Source: Paenibacillus mucilaginosus 3016
GTDB lineage: Bacteria; Bacillota; Bacilli; Paenibacillales; NBRC-103111
Reading direction: 5' to 3'
DNA: 64,000 bases
Assembly (NCBI RefSeq): GCF_000250655.1
Contig: NC_016935.1
Coordinates: 2,622,001 to 2,686,000 of the forward strand
Every line of letters starts with the position of its first letter. Within the stretch, counting starts at the first letter, position 1. Both the position numbers and the translations under genes were made by a program. The notes beneath the pieces are model-generated. The model ran no database searches, had not been told where the DNA came from, and saw only the letters and a program-made list of their open reading frames with translations. Shown here piece after piece: positions 34,150 to 42,036 of this stretch.

Positions 34150-35154
34150 ATGGTCGCGAAAATCAAAGATGTTGCCAGTCTTGCCGGGGTGTCCACCGCA
34201 ACGGTGTCCCATGTCATTAACAATACGAGATACGTCTCCGATGAAGTCAAGAAAAAAGTAAACGATGCCATGCAGGAACTGAACTACCTGCCGAACCCTG
34301 CGGCACGTTCCCTGCGCCGCCAGAGATCGAATATTATCGGCCTCATCGTGCCGATTAAGAATAACGATTCCACCCAGCAGTACTTCATGTCGATTGCAAG
34401 CGGAATCGAAAGCGTTCTGAAAAAACACGGGTATCATCTGTTGCTGAGCAACTCCATGGAAAACGCCGAAGAGGAGCTCGAGCGGATCAAGGTATTCAAC
34501 TCCCAGCATATCGAGGGGCTGATCATCGCGCCTACGTCCAGACTCGGCGAGGGATTGGAGCAGTCTCCGTTCGGCAGTTACCCCGTCGTTTATATTGACC
34601 GCAAGCCTCCGCGGTTTGAAAGTGACTGCGTTGTCGTCGACGGCTTCAGCAGCAGCTGTGCGGGGGTGAAGCTTCTGATCGACCGGGGGCACAAGCGGAT
34701 CGGATTTCTGTCGGGGGGGCTGGAGATCTCCTCGACCCGCTCGCGGTTCGAGGCTTATGAGCAGGCGCTGCGGGACCACGGGCTGCCGTTCGACGAGGCG
34801 TTGATACGCAAATCGTACGATACCTCGTGGAAGGCGGGCTGCCAGCTGACGGCAGAGCTGGTCGAGCGGCAGGGGATCACCGCGCTGTTCGCCGCGAACA
34901 ATACGCTGTGCCTCGGGGCGACTAGCTATCTGAGAGAGCGGAACATCCGTATCCCGGAGGACTTCGGGCTGCTGTGTTATGACGATTATGAGTGGACGGA
35001 GGTCATGACGCCGTCGCTCACGGTGATCCGGCAGCCGACCTTCGGGATCGGGGAGAAGGCGGCCGAGCTGCTGCTGCAGCGCATTTCTTCGCCGAAGAAG
35101 AAATCGCAGGAATACCTGCTGCCCGGCGAGCTGATTCGAAGGGGCTCGATCTAG
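34150..35154 (+). CDS. LacI-family repressor of the RbsBAC-type operon
   Basis: The regulator has 334 residues. The N-terminal LacI helix-turn-helix and hinge are clear (IKDVASLAGVSTATVSHVINNTRYVSDEVK, and LNYLPNPAARSLRRQ as the hinge helix). The rest is a periplasmic-binding-protein-like ligand domain (IIGLIVP, IEGLIIAPTSR, YIDRKPP). It is encoded right after the importer operon. The three GTAATCGATTAC palindromes upstream of 30362 have the central CG typical of LacI sites, so it probably represses the importer until the sugar binds. That assignment is inference from position and motif type. Confidence 0.88.
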   Translation: MVAKIKDVASLAGVSTATVSHVINNTRYVSDEVKKKVNDAMQELNYLPNPAARSLRRQRSNIIGLIVPIKNNDSTQQYFMSIASGIESVLKKHGYHLLLSNSMENAEEELERIKVFNSQHIEGLIIAPTSRLGEGLEQSPFGSYPVVYIDRKPPRFESDCVVVDGFSSSCAGVKLLIDRGHKRIGFLSGGLEISSTRSRFEAYEQALRDHGLPFDEALIRKSYDTSWKAGCQLTAELVERQGITALFAANNTLCLGATSYLRERNIRIPEDFGLLCYDDYEWTEVMTPSLTVIRQPTFGIGEKAAELLLQRISSPKKKSQEYLLPGELIRRGSI

Positions 35155-35222
35155 GGATACAAGAACACCTCTGCAGCGTGGGCCAATGAACAGGGAGCAG
35201 AATGAAACGAATAAGAAAAGCC

Positions 35223-35264
35223 AAGCCCCAGGGGCCCATGCAGCAGCATAGGCTCATGGGGCTT
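35223..35264 (+). terminator. Possible bidirectional terminator between convergent LacI genes
   Basis: AAGCCCCA and TGGGGCTT form a stem around a 26-base loop that includes GGGCCCATG/CATGGGG pairing alternatives. It lies between the stops at 35154 (+) and 35271 (-). Confidence 0.5.
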
Positions 35265-35270
35265 CGTCTG

Positions 35271-36314
35271 TTACCGGGATGCGGGTATCCCTGTGGAGCT
35301 GCGGTAAACCGGCTTGGTCTGCACGTGCGTGACCTGGGGAGGCTTGTGCGGATTGCGGATCCGGGACAGCAGCATCTCTGCCGCCTGGAGGCCCATTTCG
35401 TCGCGGTAAATATGGACGGTGGTCAGCTGGGGCTCGACGATTTGGGATTCAGGAGAATCGTCAAAGCCGGTGACCGCAATATCCTCAGGTATGCGCACCT
35501 GTTTTTGCTTTAAGATCCGTATGACATTGATGGCGATAAAATCGTTCGCGCAGACGAAGACGGTAGGAAGGGCGTCCAGCAGGCTGATTCTCTCCTCCAG
35601 CCAGGAGAGGTTTGAGATCAGACGGTCCGCTTCCGTAATGGACAGCGAAGGATCCTGCGGCAGACCGGCGGCGCTCAGCGCCCTTGTGAATCCGGTCCAG
35701 CGTTCATGGAAGCTCCGGCAGTGGCGGATATCGCCGACAAATCCGAGGCGGGTATGGCCGCTGTCGATCAGCGTTCGGGTCAGACGGAAGGTGCTCTGTT
35801 CATTCTCCATCAAGAGCACATCGGCCCCGAGGTCTGGACCCAGGAGGTCGGATGGCGCGTCGATACAGATGGTCGGGATCTGAAGCGACTGAATAAACTC
35901 GGTATAGTCCTTGTCGAACAGCTCGATACATACGATACCGTCCACCTTTGTCTTATCGAAATTAACAGGAAGCGTCAAGGCCTCGAGTTCGGTCTCCCGA
36001 ACGATATGGATGGATAAATTGAACCCTTCCGCGCTGATCATCTTCTCCAATCCGCTCAGCAGCGAGGTGCCGAAGTGGGTGTTATGCGGCATGTTGGCGG
36101 TGAAGAGCGCAATGTTGCCCGGGGCCTTGGAGGAAGCTTCTTCCGGTTCGATCAGGGCGAACTGCTTGTACTTGAGCTCGATGGCTCTCTTGATCACCCT
36201 GCTTCGGGTCTCGGCCGGGATGGTTTCGCTGCCGTTCAGCGCTTTGGAGACGGTGTTTCTGGATAACCCCAGCGAGTCGGCTATATGTTGAATCGTGATT
36301 TTTTCTTTGTTCAT
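35271..36314 (-). CDS. LacI-family regulator of the fructan locus
   Basis: The protein has 347 residues from the ATG at 36314, with GAGGAG 8 bases before it. The LacI DNA-binding domain is plain (ITIQHIADSLGLSRNTVSKALNGSETIPAETR), but the hinge after residue 45 diverges from the usual form (AIELKYKQFALIEPEE). The ligand domain contains VDGIVCIELFDKDY, HTRLGFVGDIRHCRSFHERW and VFVCANDFIAINVI. It is divergent from the importer and GH32 operon and likely represses it and itself through the palindromes in the 555-base intergenic region. The effector would be a fructan-derived sugar, by inference. Confidence 0.85.
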   Translation of the reverse strand: MNKEKITIQHIADSLGLSRNTVSKALNGSETIPAETRSRVIKRAIELKYKQFALIEPEEASSKAPGNIALFTANMPHNTHFGTSLLSGLEKMISAEGFNLSIHIVRETELEALTLPVNFDKTKVDGIVCIELFDKDYTEFIQSLQIPTICIDAPSDLLGPDLGADVLLMENEQSTFRLTRTLIDSGHTRLGFVGDIRHCRSFHERWTGFTRALSAAGLPQDPSLSITEADRLISNLSWLEERISLLDALPTVFVCANDFIAINVIRILKQKQVRIPEDIAVTGFDDSPESQIVEPQLTTVHIYRDEMGLQAAEMLLSRIRNPHKPPQVTHVQTKPVYRSSTGIPASR

Positions 36315-36382
36315 GATAAGTACTCCTCTAGGGGACAGATGGCCGGATCGTTGAGCCGGCGGAGATCATCGAAATTACATTC

Positions 36383-36411
36383 AATGTATACTATTTCCAC
36401 CGAAATATCAA
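36383..36411 (-). promoter_or_regulatory. Promoter of the LacI-family gene (minus strand)
   Basis: On the minus strand, TTGATA (36411-36406) and TACATT (36388-36383) are 17 bases apart, about 70 bases upstream of the start codon. The large palindrome 36422-36453 lies just upstream of its -35 box. Confidence 0.55.
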
Positions 36412-36421
36412 CAAAAGAAAG

Positions 36422-36453
36422 TTACAAATGAACAATCGATTATGCATTTGTAA
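36422..36453. promoter_or_regulatory. 32-bp palindrome, probable LacI-family operator
   Basis: TTACAAATG and CATTTGTAA are exact inverted repeats centred on AATCGATT; only three base pairs between the arms and the core do not match. The central CG is typical of LacI operators. CATTTGTAAAG recurs at 36638-36648 as a half-site. Confidence 0.7.
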
Positions 36454-36492
36454 AGAAAAAGAAAGAGGCCGGCCCTCCTCGTTCCTCGTAAA

Positions 36493-36507
36493 CAAATGCA
36501 CAATTCA
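36493..36507 (+). repeat. 15-bp repeat CAAATGCACAATTCA, copy 1
   Basis: The same 15 bases recur at 36832-36846, immediately upstream of the importer's ribosome site. The unit contains the TGCATTTG half-site (reverse strand) also seen in the palindrome at 36422. Confidence 0.6.
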
Positions 36508-36712
36508 AAATTGGTCATGCAGGGGGGATACGTCTTGCCACTTGGAACGCGGAAATGAAAAGGGGTGAAACCGAGCGTAACCGGCAGGATGTAAGCAAAA
36601 TCGGTCTTGGGATCGCTTGTTTGTGATCAAAATCAGTCATTTGTAAAGTAGGAACAGGATCATATGTAAATTTTATTTATTCATATGCACAGTAAAAGTG
36701 TAAAAATAATGA

Positions 36713-36741
36713 TTGACTCCGTTTCCGTGAGGATGTACATT
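36713..36741 (+). promoter_or_regulatory. Promoter of the fructan importer operon
   Basis: TTGACT (36713-36718) and TACATT (36736-36741) are separated by 17 bases, giving a leader of about 120 bases before the GTG at 36870. Apart from these sites, 36315-36869 holds no gene. Confidence 0.55.
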
Positions 36742-36746
36742 AGAAC

Positions 36747-36761
36747 TGTAAGCGCTGAGCA
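36747..36761 (+). promoter_or_regulatory. Possible catabolite-response element (cre)
   Basis: TGTAAGCGCTGAGCA matches the left part and central AAGCGCT of CcpA cre sites but diverges at the right end. It would cover the transcription start, where CcpA binding represses. Confidence 0.35.
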
Positions 36762-36827
36762 AATGGCCAGTGAAAGCCTTTACCTCGTGGAAAAAAGGGG
36801 CTTCCGGGGTGCTGTTAACTGGCGAAA

Positions 36828-36841
36828 TGTGCAAATGCACA
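36828..36841. promoter_or_regulatory. Palindrome just upstream of the fructan importer start
   Basis: TGTGCA-AA-TGCACA is a perfect 14-bp inverted repeat. It overlaps the second copy of the 15-bp repeat and lies 15 bases before the ribosome site AGGAGGT. It could be an operator that acts as a roadblock or an mRNA element. Confidence 0.5.
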
Positions 36842-36846
36842 ATTCA
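36832..36846 (+). repeat. 15-bp repeat CAAATGCACAATTCA, copy 2
   Basis: This is identical to 36493-36507 and overlaps the palindrome at 36828-36841. Confidence 0.6.
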
Positions 36847-36869
36847 TTGTGCGGACAGGAGGTAAGCAT

Positions 36870-37832
36870 GTGGAAGAAACAGTGAGGTGGAATAAGAACA
36901 TGCAGATGCAGGGGAGCAGCCGAATTCGAAAAAGCAAGCTAGACTACATAAGAAGGAATCCTTTCCTGTATCTGCTGCTAGCCCCGGCTGTGATCCTTAC
37001 GATCATTTTCAAGTATGTTCCGATGTACGGAGCCATCATCGCCTTCAAGGATTTTAATCCCAGCAAAGGCATTTGGGGCAGCGAGTGGGTGGGACTCAAG
37101 CATTTCGTGAAGTTCCTGACCGCTCCGAACTTCGAGGTGATCTTCATGAACACGCTCAAGCTGAGCTTCTACGGTCTTCTCTTGGGGTTCCCCGTGCCTG
37201 TCCTGCTGGCACTGATGCTGAATCAGCTGCGCAGGGCGGGAGTGAAGAAGAACATCCAACTGGTCTTATACGCTCCGAATTTTATCTCCGTTGTCGTCAT
37301 CGTAGGGATGCTGTTTATTTTCTTCTCGCCGGTAGGGCCGATCAATGCCCTCATCACTTCGATTACCGGTGCGCCGGTCAAGTTCATGTCGGACCCGGAT
37401 TACTTCCGGACCGTCTATATTCTATCGGGGATCTGGCAGGGAGCGGGCTGGGCATCGATCATCTATGTGGCGGCGCTCGCGAATGTGGACCCGGAGCTGC
37501 ATAACGCGGCTACCCTGGACGGGGCCAATCTGATGCAGCGAATCCGGCATATCGATCTGCCGACGATCAAACCGGTCATGGCCATCGTGTTCATCCTGGG
37601 TGCGGGCGGCATCATGGCTATCGGATTCGAGAAGGCTTTCCTCATGCAGACCGCACTCAACCTGCCTGCCTCGGAGATTATCCCTACCTACGTCTATAAA
37701 GTAGGTCTGCAGTCGGGGAACTATGCTTATTCATCGGCTGTCGGTCTGTTCAATTCGGCGATCAACGTCATCCTGCTCATCCTCGTGAATTTTATCGTGA
37801 AGAAATTGAACGAAGGGGAAGGCTTGTATTAA
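36870..37832 (+). CDS. Fructan-oligosaccharide ABC importer permease, LplB family
   Basis: The start chosen is GTG 36870, 6 bases after a consensus AGGAGGT; an ATG at 36900 behind GAGGTGG is an alternative. The 320-residue permease has about six membrane segments (YLLLAPAVILTIIFKYVPMYG near residue 32) and the coupling loop NAATLDGANLMQRIRHIDLP. In the loop the usual first Glu of EAA is replaced (HNAATLDG). It is followed after 28 bases by its partner, then by the binding protein and the GH32 gene. The operon suggests uptake of levan- or inulin-type oligosaccharides. Confidence 0.82.
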   Translation: MEETVRWNKNMQMQGSSRIRKSKLDYIRRNPFLYLLLAPAVILTIIFKYVPMYGAIIAFKDFNPSKGIWGSEWVGLKHFVKFLTAPNFEVIFMNTLKLSFYGLLLGFPVPVLLALMLNQLRRAGVKKNIQLVLYAPNFISVVVIVGMLFIFFSPVGPINALITSITGAPVKFMSDPDYFRTVYILSGIWQGAGWASIIYVAALANVDPELHNAATLDGANLMQRIRHIDLPTIKPVMAIVFILGAGGIMAIGFEKAFLMQTALNLPASEIIPTYVYKVGLQSGNYAYSSAVGLFNSAINVILLILVNFIVKKLNEGEGLY

Positions 37833-37860
37833 TTCCGCCGAAAGAAAGGAGAAACGCCGT

Positions 37861-38742
37861 ATGAACATCAAGCTGTCCATGTCCGACCGGTTGATCGTGG
37901 GGATCAGCAACCTGCTGCTGGGAGCCGCCGTACTGGTCGTGCTTGTGCCTCTGCTCTATGTTGTATTCGCTTCCTTCATGGAACCGACGGCACTGCTGAA
38001 CAAAGGCATATCGTTTCATGCCGCCGATTGGAGCATCGAGGGCTACAAGCGGATCCTGACCAATGATGCCATGATCCAGGGATTTGTGAACGCCGTGTTT
38101 TACTCGGCTGCTTTTGCGGCGGTTACGGTAGCGATCTCCGTCTTTGCGGGTTACCCGCTGTCCGTGGACGGCTTCGCCGGTCATCGCTTCTTTATGACCC
38201 TGTTTGTCATCACCATGTTTTTCGGCGGCGGGCTGATTCCCACCTATCTGGTCGTGAAGAACCTCGGGATGCTCGACACCGTGTGGGCCGTCATTATTCC
38301 CGGTGCCGTCAGTGTATGGAATATTATTCTCGCCCGGACCTTCTTCAAAGGCATTCCGAAAGAGCTGAATGAAGCGGCCAAGGTGGACGGGGCTTCCGAC
38401 CTGCTCCTGTTCTTCCGGATTATCCTTCCGCTGTCCAAGCCGATCATGTTCGTGCTCGCCCTGTACGCCTTCGTCGGTCAGTGGAATTCGTACTTTGACG
38501 CCATGATCTATCTCGAGAACCCGAAGCTGTATCCGCTGCAGCTCGTGCTGCGGTCCATCCTCATCCAGAATCAAGTGGCTCCCGGCATGATCGGGGATCA
38601 GCTGGCGATGGCAGAGATGAAACGGTTGTCCGAAATCATTAAATATGCGGCGATTGTCATCTCCAGCCTTCCGCTGCTGATCATGTATCCGTTCTTTCAG
38701 AAGTACTTCGAGAAGGGGGTTATGGTCGGTTCCTTAAAGTAG
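37861..38742 (+). CDS. Fructan-oligosaccharide ABC importer permease, YtcP/LplC family
   Basis: This partner permease has 293 residues, starting at ATG 37861 with AAAGGAG upstream. Family marks are FMEPTALLNKGISF, TMFFGGGLIPTYLVVKNLGM, the coupling loop EAAKVDGASDLLLFFRIILP, and the ending YPFFQKYFEKGVMVGSLK. It forms the membrane channel together with the preceding gene. It lies 78 bases upstream of the binding protein in the same operon. Confidence 0.85.
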   Translation: MNIKLSMSDRLIVGISNLLLGAAVLVVLVPLLYVVFASFMEPTALLNKGISFHAADWSIEGYKRILTNDAMIQGFVNAVFYSAAFAAVTVAISVFAGYPLSVDGFAGHRFFMTLFVITMFFGGGLIPTYLVVKNLGMLDTVWAVIIPGAVSVWNIILARTFFKGIPKELNEAAKVDGASDLLLFFRIILPLSKPIMFVLALYAFVGQWNSYFDAMIYLENPKLYPLQLVLRSILIQNQVAPGMIGDQLAMAEMKRLSEIIKYAAIVISSLPLLIMYPFFQKYFEKGVMVGSLK

Positions 38743-38820
38743 GATGGGCATCACACGTATGGACAGAAAGCAGGCACGAAGATTCAGGGGATTCAGGTTC
38801 GACTATAGGGAGGGGTACAT

Positions 38821-40410
38821 ATGAAACACTTCACCAAGGCAGCGATGATTACAGCGGCATCGATGCTGGCCGTAACAGGCTGCAGCGACAAGGACTCCGG
38901 GACCTCGGATGCGGCAGGCACGGGAAGCGATTCCGCTGTGACGCTGAAATTCATGACACAGAGCTCTCCGCTGGCTCCGGCGGATCCCAATCAGAAGCTG
39001 ATCTTCCAGCGGATGGAGCAGAAGACGGGGATTCACATTGAGTGGAAGAACTATACCAGCGAGACGTTCGCGGAGAAGAGAAACCTCGCGCTGGCCACCG
39101 GCGACCTGCCGGACGCCATCTTCGATGCGGGCCTGGGGGACTATGACCTGCTGCGTCTGGCCAAGGACGGGACGATCATCCCGCTGGACGACCTGATCGA
39201 GAAGATGCCGAACTTCAAGAAGGTCCTCGAGCAGGCGCCCCAGTACAAATCGTTGATTACCGCGCCGGACGGCCATATCTATTCCCTGCCGTGGATCGAG
39301 GAGCTTGGGGCCGGCAAGGAGAGCATTCACTCCGTCGATGACTTTCCGTGGATCAATGTAGAGTGGCTGAAGAAGCTGGGACTCCAGATGCCGACGACTA
39401 CAGAGGAACTGAAGCAGGTGCTGATCGCCTTCAAGACGAAAGACCCGAACGGCAACGGCAAAGCCGATGAAATTCCGCTCTCTTTCATCAATAAAACCGG
39501 CGGCGAAGACCTCGCTTTCTTATTCGGCTCCTTCGGTCTTGGGGAGAACTGGGACCATACGGTGGTCACCGATGACGGCAGGGTTCGGTTCACCTCATCG
39601 GATCCCGGCTTCAAGGAAGGGGTGAAGTTCCTTCATGAATTAGTTCAGGAGGGCCTGGTTGATGTCGAAGCTTTCACGCAGGATTGGAATACGTATCTTG
39701 CGAAGGGCAAAGAGGGAAGATACGGCCTCTATTTCACTTGGGACAAAGCGAATATCTCCGGCGCGAATGACAAGTACGACCTGATGCCGGCCCTCAAGGG
39801 ACCCTCGGGCGAGAAGAACGTCACCCGGACGAACGGAATGGGCTTTGACCGCGGCCGGATGGTGGTCACCAAAGAGAACAAGAACCTGGAGGCCACGGCC
39901 AAGTGGATGGATCAGCTGTACGATCCGCTCCAGTCCGTGCAGAATAACTGGGGCACTTACGGCGATACGGCCCAGCAGAACATTTTTGAACTCGATCCAT
40001 CGACCAACATGCTGAAGCACCTGCCCCTGAACGGCACGGCTCCGGTTGAACTGCGGCAGAAGACCTCCGTCGGCGGACCGCTGGCGATTCTCGACAGCTA
40101 CTACGGCAAGGTGACGACGAAGCCGGACGATGCCGCCTGGAGACTGGACCTGATGAAGAAGGTCATGGTGCCGGACATGAAAGCGAAGCAGATTTATCCG
40201 CGGGTGTTCTTCTCGCTCGAGGAGCTGGACCGCCTCTCGGCCATCGAAACCGACCTGTTCGCCTACGTGCTCCGTATGCGCACGGAATGGATGGAGAATG
40301 GCAGGGTCGAAGCGGAATGGGCCGACTACCTGAAAGAACTGGACCGGCTTGGCCTGCAGGAATGGCTGAAGATCAAGCAGGCCGGGTATGACCGCAGCGT
40401 AACCCAATAA
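38821..40410 (+). CDS. Fructan-oligosaccharide-binding lipoprotein, LplA type
   Basis: The product has 529 residues from ATG 38821, behind GGGAGGGG. The signal peptide is MKHFTKAAMITAASMLAVTG, and the lipobox ends with VTGC at Cys21. It shares the LplA-type pattern, with VEWLKKLGLQMPTTTEELKQ and the DPNGNGKADE loop. It is third in the importer operon and only 25 bases from the GH32 gene. It should deliver the oligosaccharides that GH32 cleaves. The ligand call rests on that neighbour alone. Confidence 0.82.
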   Translation: MKHFTKAAMITAASMLAVTGCSDKDSGTSDAAGTGSDSAVTLKFMTQSSPLAPADPNQKLIFQRMEQKTGIHIEWKNYTSETFAEKRNLALATGDLPDAIFDAGLGDYDLLRLAKDGTIIPLDDLIEKMPNFKKVLEQAPQYKSLITAPDGHIYSLPWIEELGAGKESIHSVDDFPWINVEWLKKLGLQMPTTTEELKQVLIAFKTKDPNGNGKADEIPLSFINKTGGEDLAFLFGSFGLGENWDHTVVTDDGRVRFTSSDPGFKEGVKFLHELVQEGLVDVEAFTQDWNTYLAKGKEGRYGLYFTWDKANISGANDKYDLMPALKGPSGEKNVTRTNGMGFDRGRMVVTKENKNLEATAKWMDQLYDPLQSVQNNWGTYGDTAQQNIFELDPSTNMLKHLPLNGTAPVELRQKTSVGGPLAILDSYYGKVTTKPDDAAWRLDLMKKVMVPDMKAKQIYPRVFFSLEELDRLSAIETDLFAYVLRMRTEWMENGRVEAEWADYLKELDRLGLQEWLKIKQAGYDRSVTQ

Positions 40411-40435
40411 ATCAAGGGAATGGGAGAGATGATCC

Positions 40436-41932
40436 ATGAATGCCACACCATACCTAGAAAAATACCGCTCGCAGTTTCACTTTACTCCGCCGGCGAATTG
40501 GATGAACGACCCGAACGGCATGGTCTACTGGGACGGGGAGTATCACCTGTTCTATCAATATCATCCCGGCGGTACCACCTGGGGGCCCATGCACTGGGGG
40601 CATGCGGTAAGCACGGATTTGACGCATTGGGAGCATCTGCCGATGGCCTTGAAGCCGGACCGGCACGGCCAGATCTTCTCGGGATGCGCCGTCGTGGACT
40701 GGGAGGACAGCAGCGGCTTCTTCGCCGGCAGCCCGGGTCTGGTGGCGGTCTTCACGCATGCGGACCAGCATCCGGATACGGACCGTCCAAGACAGCGTCA
40801 GAGCCTGGCCTACAGCCTCGATAAAGGAAGAACCTGGACGATGTACGATGGGAACCCTGTGCTCAGCCATGAGCAGTTGACCGATTTCCGGGATCCCAAA
40901 GTGTTCTGGTATGCTCCCAATCGGACGTGGGTCATGGTGATTGCTGCGGGGGACCGCGTGCTGTTCTATACGTCTCCCGACTTGAAGGCATGGGCGTATG
41001 CAAGCGAGTTCGGGGCGGAGGAAGGCTCGCACGACGGCGTATGGGAATGCCCGGACCTCATCGAGCTGCCTGTAGACGGACAGGCGGACCGGACCCGGTG
41101 GGTGCTGATTGTCAGCATCGGAGACCGCCCGGAGTGCCCGGAAGGCTCACGGACCCAATATTTTGTAGGCAGCTTTGACGGCAGCCGGTTCACAAGCGAT
41201 GCGCAGCCTGAGGCCGTGCTGTGGCTTGATCACGGAAGGGATAATTATGCCGGTGTGACCTGGTCGGATGCGAACCGGGCGGATGGGGGCAGGCTCTTCA
41301 TTGGGTGGATGAGCAACTGGAAATATGCCAACCTCACGCCGACGGACAGCTGGAGAAGCGCCATGACGCTCCCGCGGGTGATGTCCCTGAAGACCGGGCC
41401 ATCCGGAGTCCGGCTGGTGCAGGAGCCGGTGAGCGGGCTTCAGAAGCTGCGCAGGGAAGAGCGTCAGTGGGAGAATGTGCCGGTGACTCCCGGTATCAAT
41501 ATCCTGTCGAGTGAGAAGAGCGGGACGTTTGAGATCGAGTGCGAGCTCGAGCTGGGCAGCGCCACGGAGGTGGGGCTGAAGCTCCGGCAGTCGGAGAGCG
41601 AGGAGACGGTCGTGGGGTACAACGCCTCAGCGCAGACGCTGTTCATCGACCGCACCCGGTCAGGCGAGACCGGATTTCATGCGGCCTTCGGCTGCAGGCA
41701 TGAGGCTCCCCTGGAGGCGCGGGAAGGCAGGCTGAAGCTCCGCCTGTTCGTCGACCACGCTTCAGTCGAAGTCTTCGCTAACGACGGTGAATTGGTGATG
41801 ACCGACCAAATCTTCCCCGATCCGGGCAGTACCGGATTGGAGCTGTACGCCCTTGGCGGAGAAGCTCGGCTGATCTCCCTCAGACTATACGAGTTGAATT
41901 CGGTCTACTCGGCTGTGACCGCCGGAATATAA
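40436..41932 (+). CDS. GH32 fructan / sucrose hydrolase (levanase-type, intracellular)
   Basis: The enzyme has 498 residues without a signal peptide, so it cleaves imported substrate in the cytoplasm. All three GH32 acidic motifs are present: NDPNG with nucleophile Asp25, FRDP near 151-154 with the transition-state Asp, and ECPD near 204-207 with the acid/base Glu. The five-bladed propeller is followed by the C-terminal beta-sandwich (about 340-498, with LRLFVDHASVEVFANDGE). GH32 splits beta-fructosyl bonds of levan, inulin oligomers or sucrose. It closes the importer operon and is followed by a strong terminator. No phosphotransferase gene is present, so unphosphorylated oligosaccharides are the likely substrate. 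Confidence 0.88.
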   Translation: MNATPYLEKYRSQFHFTPPANWMNDPNGMVYWDGEYHLFYQYHPGGTTWGPMHWGHAVSTDLTHWEHLPMALKPDRHGQIFSGCAVVDWEDSSGFFAGSPGLVAVFTHADQHPDTDRPRQRQSLAYSLDKGRTWTMYDGNPVLSHEQLTDFRDPKVFWYAPNRTWVMVIAAGDRVLFYTSPDLKAWAYASEFGAEEGSHDGVWECPDLIELPVDGQADRTRWVLIVSIGDRPECPEGSRTQYFVGSFDGSRFTSDAQPEAVLWLDHGRDNYAGVTWSDANRADGGRLFIGWMSNWKYANLTPTDSWRSAMTLPRVMSLKTGPSGVRLVQEPVSGLQKLRREERQWENVPVTPGINILSSEKSGTFEIECELELGSATEVGLKLRQSESEETVVGYNASAQTLFIDRTRSGETGFHAAFGCRHEAPLEAREGRLKLRLFVDHASVEVFANDGELVMTDQIFPDPGSTGLELYALGGEARLISLRLYELNSVYSAVTAGI

Positions 41933-41948
41933 TTGGCATCCATACCAG

Positions 41949-41974
41949 AGCAAGCGGTCTATTGACCGCTTGCT
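41949..41974 (+). terminator. Terminator after the GH32 gene
   Basis: An 11-bp perfect stem, AGCAAGCGGTC / GACCGCTTGCT, with a 4-base loop is followed by TATT. Confidence 0.75.
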
Positions 41975-41989
41975 TATTGGTGATGTAAC

Positions 41990-42034
41990 AAGAACGCCCT
42001 CCTGCAGCTCTCGCGGCATATAGACGGCGTTCTT
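41990..42034 (-). terminator. Terminator after the LtrA-like gene
   Basis: AAGAACGCC and GGCGTTCTT form a 9-bp stem around a 27-base loop, directly after the minus-strand stop at 42037. TTGTTAC follows on the minus strand. Confidence 0.45.
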
Positions 42035-42036
42035 TG

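Noticed and set aside
36685-36885. 66-codon frame upstream of the fructan importer
   Set aside because: It covers the promoter and operator elements, has no ribosome site and no family pattern.
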